From: JALOOX01 sp964557955 | Lineage (GTDB): Bacteria > Desulfobacterota > Syntrophobacteria > Syntrophobacterales > Syntrophobacteraceae | DNA length: 64,000 nt | NCBI GenBank assembly: GCA_964557955.1 | Contig: CAZLCS010000011.1 | Location: 1 to 64,000 of the forward strand | Direction of reading: 5' to 3' | Shown here: positions 58,994 through 64,000 of the stretch, in pieces | How the letters are laid out: each line of letters begins with the position of its first letter | How positions within the stretch are numbered: position 1 is the stretch's first letter | Notes under the pieces: generated by a model | Seen by the model: the letters and a program-made list of their open reading frames with translations, nothing else | Told to the model about the DNA's origin: nothing | Databases searched by the model: none | Made by a program: the position numbers and the translations under genes

Positions 58994-60466
58994 CTACCAG
59001 CTTGCGGCCATGTAGTTTTCGACGGGGGCGAAATCATCTGTCAGGATAGACATGTCCTCGGCGATGGGGTGGGCCCAGCGCTGACTGAGAAGCCGGCGAA
59101 CATCAGGGTCCCCGGAGTCCGACTCGACGGGGAGGGGGGTCTTGGAAGCGACGATCATCACGTTCTGGACCGCGGTTCCGTCTTCGGGATGCTGGAGCGG
59201 AAAGAGCTGAACGTCGGGGAAAACCGAGGCATAGGTGCGGTATTCGGCCCTCAGGAAGCGACCCTTGGGGCCTTCGATGGCCGTGATGGTGTTCATAATG
59301 ACCAGACCGTCCTCAGCCAGCATGCCGTGGAGCTTTCTCACCGTCTCGACAGTAGTGAGATGAAAGGGGACCGAATACTGGGAGTTGAAGACATCTCCCA
59401 GAATGACGTCAAAGGTCTCCCTGGACCGGTTGATGTAAGTGCGCGCATCCTCGTGGTGGATCGTCATTCGCGCGTGATCCTCCAGGGCGAAGAAACGGCG
59501 TGCCAGATCGGTGACGCCGGGATCCAGCTCGACGACGTCCAGGTGCAGGTGTGGGTATCGCGCGAGGGCATACTTGGGGAACGAGTATCCGCCACCCCCC
59601 AGCAACAGGCACCGCCGGGCCGATGGCTTCAGGAACCAGGCCACCTTGAAGAACCGGGTGTATTTCAAGGCCAGAGCGTCCGGTTCATCCAGGTACATGC
59701 CCGACTGGGTAAACCGAGGCGTTGTGGCCATAGCCTGCATGGGGCGGCCGGTCTCCGGCTCTTCACTTCGATAGACGAATACCCGCGAGTAGTGCGTATC
59801 CAGGTCATGGAAACCTTCGGCACCCAAATAGCCGGAGTAAGACTCTAGACCCGCCCCGAGGAGCACAACGATCAGCAGCGCCGCAATCTTCCTGTTTCGA
59901 TCGGCCAGGGATGCGCACAGGGAAAGCAGAATCAGCACAACCGAAACGAGGAGGAGGATGCCCGTGCTCCCCATAACGGAGATCAGGAAGAAACCGGCGA
60001 AGAATGTCCCGAGAATGCTCCCCATCGTGGACAGGGCGTAGAGGCGACCCGCCGTGCTCCCGGCCTGATCCACGGCCACCATCTTGAGCCGCACCGCATA
60101 GGGCGAGATCATCCCGAGCAGGATGGAAGCGGGAGCGAACAGAACCAGGTTGATCACCGTCGCGGCGACATAGATGGGTGTGGAATCCAACCCCCAGAAG
60201 TCCAGGATCATGGATTTGGCCACAGCCACCAAACCGGTGCAGAGCCCGGAAAAGAGGATGATACGCCCCAAAGTGGTCAGGCTCGGATTGCGGTCCGCGA
60301 TGCGTCCGCCCCACCAGTAGCCCAGGCTCAGGCTGGCCAGGATCGTCCCGATCAGCGCCGTCCACACCACGATGGACGAACCGAAATAAGGCGCCACGAT
60401 ACGAGCGCCCACCAACTCGAGCACCATCACCGCCGCGCCGCACAGGAATACGATCAACTCAAGCAT
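58994..60466 (-). CDS. Membrane protein fused to spermidine-synthase-like domain
   Basis: This 490-residue protein has an N-terminal membrane part of about seven segments (MLELIVFLCGAAVMVLELVG, ILASLSLGYWWGGRIADR, MGSILGTFFAGFFLISVMG) and a C-terminal spermidine-synthase-type methyltransferase fold with LLLGGGGYSFPKYALARYPH, VVELDPGVTDLARRFF and DVILGDVFN. Such fused proteins are common, but a true aminopropyltransferase activity is not proven. It overlaps the endonuclease III-like gene by 13 bases, so translation is coupled. The start is ATG 60466. Confidence 0.88.
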   Translation of the reverse strand: MLELIVFLCGAAVMVLELVGARIVAPYFGSSIVVWTALIGTILASLSLGYWWGGRIADRNPSLTTLGRIILFSGLCTGLVAVAKSMILDFWGLDSTPIYVAATVINLVLFAPASILLGMISPYAVRLKMVAVDQAGSTAGRLYALSTMGSILGTFFAGFFLISVMGSTGILLLVSVVLILLSLCASLADRNRKIAALLIVVLLGAGLESYSGYLGAEGFHDLDTHYSRVFVYRSEEPETGRPMQAMATTPRFTQSGMYLDEPDALALKYTRFFKVAWFLKPSARRCLLLGGGGYSFPKYALARYPHLHLDVVELDPGVTDLARRFFALEDHARMTIHHEDARTYINRSRETFDVILGDVFNSQYSVPFHLTTVETVRKLHGMLAEDGLVIMNTITAIEGPKGRFLRAEYRTYASVFPDVQLFPLQHPEDGTAVQNVMIVASKTPLPVESDSGDPDVRRLLSQRWAHPIAEDMSILTDDFAPVENYMAASW

Positions 60467-61152
60467 TGTGTGAAGTCCACCTCACTTTCATGATTCGGGA
60501 CGAAAGGCCGGGATTCGAGGGGGCATCCGCTGCACAAGGGCCTCTTTCGGCAGTACAGATGACCCAGCCGCACCAGAAGGCCGTGATACTCCTTGAAGAG
60601 AGGAACGTCGGGCGGCAACGCCTCCATGAAGAACCGGCGAAGCTCCTCGTAGCGGGTCTTTTTGGGAACCCACCCATGTCTGGAAAAGATTCGGAGGGTG
60701 TAGGCATCGACAACGAAGGAAGGTTGATCCGCCGCGTAGAGGACAATGCTGTCCGCCGTCTCGGGGCCAATTCCGTGCATGCCGAGAAGCTCGCTTCGCA
60801 GGTCGTCCATCTCCTGCGCCAGGAAACGGTTCAAGTCTCCCCGCCAGTAATGATCAAGATGGTCGAGGAAAGCTTTGAGCCGCCTGGCCTTTTGATTGTA
60901 ATACCCCGAGGAGCGTATGATCAGTGCCAGCTCGGCCTCGGGTATCACTCTGAGCGATTCCTGGCTCAGGAGTCCGTTTTCCTTAAGGAGAGCGATGGAA
61001 AGCTTGACGTTCCGCCACGCGGTGTTCTGAGTAAGGATGGCTCCCACCAATACTTCGAACGGGGTGTCCGCAGGCCACCAGTGCTGAGGCCCGAAGGTTT
61101 GAAGCAGGCGATCGTAAAGGGCCAGGAGCAGCTCCGAGCGGGACGGGCTCAA
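60454..61152 (-). CDS. Endonuclease III-like HhH-GPD DNA glycosylase
   Basis: This 232-residue protein has the HhH-GPD fold: FEVLVGAILTQNTAWRNVKL, the hairpin LLGMHGIGPETADSIVLYAA and the catalytic aspartate in PSFVVDAYTLRIFSRHG. The lysine used by bifunctional EndoIII is replaced by glutamate (GIGPETAD), which suggests a glycosylase without lyase activity. Three close cysteines (YCRKRPLCSGC) and one near the end may hold an iron-sulfur cluster. I chose TTG 61152, overlapping the AmrS stop, behind GGGAG; ATG 61185 is the alternative. It lies between AmrS and the spermidine-synthase-like gene. Confidence 0.85.
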   Translation of the reverse strand: MSPSRSELLLALYDRLLQTFGPQHWWPADTPFEVLVGAILTQNTAWRNVKLSIALLKENGLLSQESLRVIPEAELALIIRSSGYYNQKARRLKAFLDHLDHYWRGDLNRFLAQEMDDLRSELLGMHGIGPETADSIVLYAADQPSFVVDAYTLRIFSRHGWVPKKTRYEELRRFFMEALPPDVPLFKEYHGLLVRLGHLYCRKRPLCSGCPLESRPFVPNHESEVDFTQCLS

Positions 61153-62162
61153 GGGATGCGAACTCCCGCCAGGCGCGCTCCGCATTTGGTGCAGGCCCCA
61201 CCTCGGAGCCCCCGAAAGCGTGTGGAAAAACCGAATCGCTCCATGAGAAGCTCGCCGCAGGCGTGGCAGAAGGTACTCTCCCCCTCGTCACCCGGAATGT
61301 TGCCTGTGTAGACGTAGTGCAGTCCCGCATCCAGTCCGATTCTACGCGCCATCTGCAGGGTCCCGACCGGTGTCGGGGGACGATCCAGCAATCGATAGGT
61401 CGGGTGGAAACGACTCACGTGCCAGGGTGTCTCGGGGCCCAGGGCCACCAGGAACTGAGCCAGCTCCCTGAGCTCTCCCGGATCATCGTTGAGTCCGGGG
61501 ATGAGAAGGGTGGTCACCTCCAGCCATATCCCGCACTGCTTCATGCGCTGCAGCGTGTCGAGCACCGGCTGAAGGTGAGCCCCGCACTGTTCGGAGTAGA
61601 ACTCATCGGTGAAAGCTTTCAGATCGACGTTGGCCGCATCCAGAAGAGGGGCAAGAACCTCCAGGGCTTCGGCCGTCATGTAACCGTTGCTGACAAAGAC
61701 ATTCCCGATGCCCTCACTGTGAGCCTTCTCAGCGACATCCAGGGCGTATTCCATGAAAACCGTTGGTTCGGTGTAGGTGTATGAAATAGTCGCACAGCCG
61801 CTCTGGACCGCTTCACGAACCACGTCCCCTGCGGGAATGCGTCTCCCGGGGATTGCATGGCGTTCCCGAGGAAGTTGGGAAATATCGGCATTTTGACAGA
61901 ACAAGCAGCGAAAATTGCATCCTGCGGTGGCAATGGAATAACTCCTGGAGCCTGGATAGAAATGGAAGAGAGGCTTCTTTTCGATGGGGTCGACATGCTG
62001 GGCGATGACCTGTTCATAAACGAGGCTGAAGAGCGTCCCCTCTTCGTTCTGCCGGACTGCACACTTTCCTCGCTTTCCCGTCTTGATCCTGCATCGCTGG
62101 GCGCACAGGAAACAGTCGACGGCATCCGCATCCAGCTTTCTGTAGAACATGGCTTCCTTCAT
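61149..62162 (-). CDS. amrS: AmmeMemoRadiSam-system radical SAM protein AmrS
   Basis: This 337-residue protein has the AmrS layout: an N-terminal cysteine-rich start (VDCFLCAQRCRIKTGKRGKC), the radical SAM CxxxCxxC motif in AGCNFRCLFCQN, YTYTEPTVFMEYALDVAE, and a C-terminal CxxC pair set (FCHACGELL and CTKCGARL) that may bind another cluster or zinc. It belongs to the AmmeMemoRadiSam system, whose reaction is unknown. I chose ATG 62162 behind GGAGGTCCGC. The partner genes AmmeMemoRadiSam A and B are not in this window. Confidence 0.9.
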   Translation of the reverse strand: MKEAMFYRKLDADAVDCFLCAQRCRIKTGKRGKCAVRQNEEGTLFSLVYEQVIAQHVDPIEKKPLFHFYPGSRSYSIATAGCNFRCLFCQNADISQLPRERHAIPGRRIPAGDVVREAVQSGCATISYTYTEPTVFMEYALDVAEKAHSEGIGNVFVSNGYMTAEALEVLAPLLDAANVDLKAFTDEFYSEQCGAHLQPVLDTLQRMKQCGIWLEVTTLLIPGLNDDPGELRELAQFLVALGPETPWHVSRFHPTYRLLDRPPTPVGTLQMARRIGLDAGLHYVYTGNIPGDEGESTFCHACGELLMERFGFSTRFRGLRGGACTKCGARLAGVRIP

Positions 62163-62265
62163 GCGGACCTCCATTTGCTTGGGCATCGGCGATGTTTCCA
62201 GGTCACATGGCCGAAATCGGAAACCGCAAATTCACCTGCGCACGCGGCGTCGGCAGTGCCAGAGC

Positions 62266-63087
62266 TCATCCGGACCCATGGGGATGGCCCTCTCCCGGAC
62301 AAGGTTTTTGCGGAGGTGCGGAAAGCCAACAGGAGGCGTGATATCCGGGGCGGCCGACCGAGGAGGGGATCTCGTGCAGAAGCGGGTCCTGCAAGGTCCT
62401 CATTGTATAGCTCATGTCGATGCGCATAGCGATGAAATGACCGAAGGGCTGGCAATGCATGAAATGGGATCGCTCGATAAAACGCAGATAGCGCAAAACC
62501 ATCAGGGGGAAGCAAAGGCAGGTCCGCCACCGCATGGGAACATGCCCGGAAAGCACTTCTTTCGCCAAGTGCTGCAGTTCATAAACTCCGAAGAATTTGG
62601 CGCGTCGGTAAACCGAGGGACGCCAGAAGCTCGCGATGATGCGCTGGGCGGATATGATCGAGTATTTGTTCAGCACCCCCAAAAGCACATGGCGCCTCGC
62701 AACACGACAGGCCTCCTTCAGGGCACGCCGGGGATGGTCCACAAACTCGAGAGTGGTGATCAGAGCCACGGTGTCGAAGGCATTGTCTTCATACGGCAGA
62801 TCCTCTGCAAACCCACGATCGAGTGTGATCCGCTGCGGAAGCCGCTTTCGGGCGATCTCCAGCATCGAGGTTGACGGCTCGAGACCGGTAACCTGGTGGC
62901 CAAAACCGGCGAGCCACTCCAGGAAGAGCCCCGTGCCGCATCCAACCTCAAGAACGCTCTGCGGCAAAACCGGCGACCACACCCGAAGGAGGAGCTCCTT
63001 CTCGATTTCCGCAGCGGATTTGCCAGGTTCGGTCGCAAACCATTCGTGGTATTGATGGGCATCTTCAAGGCGAAAGACGTACCCCAC
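62266..63087 (-). CDS. Class I SAM-dependent methyltransferase
   Basis: This 273-residue protein has the methyltransferase motif I SVLEVGCGTGLFLEWLAG, motif II region QVTGLEPSTSMLEIARKRLP, and LPYEDNAFDTVALITTLEFV. The C-terminal part (ERSHFMHCQPFGHFIAMRID) is unlike methyltransferases I know and may define the substrate. The start is GTG 63087; no strong ribosome site is seen, though AGAGG lies 11 bases upstream. It is upstream of amrS on the same strand, with 103 bases between. The substrate is unknown. Confidence 0.85.
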   Translation of the reverse strand: MGYVFRLEDAHQYHEWFATEPGKSAAEIEKELLLRVWSPVLPQSVLEVGCGTGLFLEWLAGFGHQVTGLEPSTSMLEIARKRLPQRITLDRGFAEDLPYEDNAFDTVALITTLEFVDHPRRALKEACRVARRHVLLGVLNKYSIISAQRIIASFWRPSVYRRAKFFGVYELQHLAKEVLSGHVPMRWRTCLCFPLMVLRYLRFIERSHFMHCQPFGHFIAMRIDMSYTMRTLQDPLLHEIPSSVGRPGYHASCWLSAPPQKPCPGEGHPHGSG

Positions 63088-63175
63088 AGAGGCTGATTCC
63101 TCTCTTCAAGCCCGGGTTCAACGGGCGGTCACAAATGGATTCAGGCCGACTCCCCGCACGTAAGCCATGCTTATT

Positions 63176-64000
63176 TTACCGACTGCTGCTGCCAATTTCC
63201 AGCACTGCCCCTCTGGCTCCCGAAGTTACCATGTGCGCATAGCGGGCCAGGTACCCGGAGGTGACTCTCGGCTCAGGGCGTGTCCATTTGCGGCGTCGCT
63301 CATCCAGAACGTTCGATTCCACCAGCAGCTCGATCTTCTTGCCGGGAATGTCGATCAGGATTGTGTCCCCTTCCTCGATCAGGGCAATGGGACCGCCGAC
63401 CGCCGCCTCTGGGGAAATATGCCCGATCGCTGCCCCCTTAGTACCGCCGCTGAACCGTCCGTCCGTAATGAGCGCCACATCCTTGTCCAGACCCATCCCC
63501 ACAATGGCTGCCGTCGGTGTGAGCATTTCCTGCATGCCCGGACCGCCCTTGGGTCCCTCGTAACGGATGACCACCACGTCCCCTGCCTGGATCTTCCCGC
63601 CGAGGATGCCTTCCGCAGCCGACGATTCGCTCTCGAAAACCCTTGCGCGCCCCCGGCGCTGCAGCATCTCCGGAGCCACCGCCGACTGCTTCACCACAGC
63701 TCCTTCGGGAGCGAGATTTCCGTAGAGCACCCCAATGCCCCCTTCTTCATGGTAAGGCCGGCTCAACGGACGGATCACTTCGGGATCAGCCACCTGGAAC
63801 GGCTCCATGTTCTGTCCAACGCTCTTCCCGGTCACCGTAAGGGCGTCGAGATGAATCAGGTTCCGCTCCGAAAGCACCTTCATGACAGCCTGGACCCCTC
63901 CCGCCGAATTGAGATCCTCCAGAAAATGGGGTCCTGCAGGCCTCAAACTGCACAAGTGCGGAGTACGCGTGGAAACGGCATTGAAAAGCTCCAGACTCAG
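63176..64000 (-). CDS. ilvD: Dihydroxy-acid dehydratase, 3' part (runs off the window)
   Basis: The open frame enters from beyond the window end and stops at 63176, giving 274 residues of the C-terminal part. It matches IlvD: TPHLCSLRPAGPHFLEDL, GVLYGNLAPEGAVVKQSAV, VIRYEGPKGGPGMQEMLTPT and ALITDGRFSGGTKGAAIGHI. The enzyme dehydrates 2,3-dihydroxy acids in branched-chain amino acid synthesis and holds an iron-sulfur cluster. The 5' part is outside the window, so its operon is not visible. Confidence 0.95.
   Translation of the reverse strand: MSLELFNAVSTRTPHLCSLRPAGPHFLEDLNSAGGVQAVMKVLSERNLIHLDALTVTGKSVGQNMEPFQVADPEVIRPLSRPYHEEGGIGVLYGNLAPEGAVVKQSAVAPEMLQRRGRARVFESESSAAEGILGGKIQAGDVVVIRYEGPKGGPGMQEMLTPTAAIVGMGLDKDVALITDGRFSGGTKGAAIGHISPEAAVGGPIALIEEGDTILIDIPGKKIELLVESNVLDERRRKWTRPEPRVTSGYLARYAHMVTSGARGAVLEIGSSSR

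Noticed and set aside
1..64000. tRNA, rRNA and CRISPR elements
   Set aside because: I saw no cloverleaf-like segments, rRNA signatures or regularly spaced repeats. The repeats present are pairs, REP-like palindromes or short tandem runs. A tRNAscan or CRISPR search could still find something missed by eye.

Overview
The window is GC-rich, densely packed bacterial chromosome. Multihaem cytochromes, TusA/DsrE sulfur-relay proteins, an NrfD-type quinol module, sigma-54 control, class III CoA-transferases, TRAP transport, an anaerobic cobamide pathway and a probable selenoprotein together suggest an anaerobic sulfate-reducing or syntrophic Desulfobacterota (Syntrophobacter-like). This placement is inference; no rRNA or other marker fixes it. 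I saw no rRNA, tRNA, CRISPR array, prophage or transposase.

Layout. (1) 109-5954, minus strand: a seven-gene sulfur/electron-transfer operon. In transcription order it encodes a TusA-like protein, a DsrE-like protein, a second DsrE protein whose frame runs through an in-frame TGA (predicted selenocysteine, CxxU), a Tat-exported four-cluster ferredoxin, an NrfD-type membrane protein, a 13-haem cytochrome with an octahaem tetrathionate reductase-like core, and a canonical TusA. A near-perfect sigma-54 promoter (6157-6171) precedes it, a divergent cysteine-rich sigma-54 activator lies at 6323-7714, and a 52/55 direct repeat brackets the whole block. (2) 7844-12153: a 61-residue protein resembling the C-terminus of the adjacent MerR regulator, a PAS histidine kinase, a coiled-coil protein and two Hsp20 chaperones. 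(3) 12436-18915: a metallo-hydrolase and cobamide genes cbiA, cbiP, cbiB and cobD, with a GxxExxY gene inside inverted repeats inserted between cbiA and cbiP. (4) 19057-21994, minus: MBL hydrolase, Ogt, inositol-3-phosphate synthase and a small protein. (5) 22368-31532: a sigma-54-promoted TRAP transporter, two CaiB/BaiF CoA-transferase subunits and MaoC, facing a second sigma-54 activator and a Usp.

(6) 31892-41377: EF-G paralogue, lone GspG, TIGR01212-type radical SAM protein, MnmG, Fur/PerR, EtfBA and a DUF434 protein. (7) 41611-49378: a TauE/SafE permease unit behind another sigma-54 promoter, then two receivers, a PEP-synthase-like ATP-grasp/phosphohistidine protein and a GAF histidine kinase. 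(8) 49453-53886: ChaN lipoprotein, M1 peptidase and an MBL lipoprotein. (9) 54035-58698, minus: an alternative Hsp70 operon (GrpE, DnaK, a 702-residue protein of unknown function, a short J-protein), each gene overlapping the next. (10) 58994-64000, minus: membrane spermidine-synthase-like protein, EndoIII-like protein, AmrS, a methyltransferase and the 3' part of ilvD.

The strongest candidate for a new system is region 1, probably a menaquinone-linked periplasmic sulfur-compound reductase (or oxidase) co-expressed with cytoplasmic sulfur carriers, one of them a likely selenoprotein. The alternative Hsp70 operon and the permease/phosphorelay cluster are the next most interesting.
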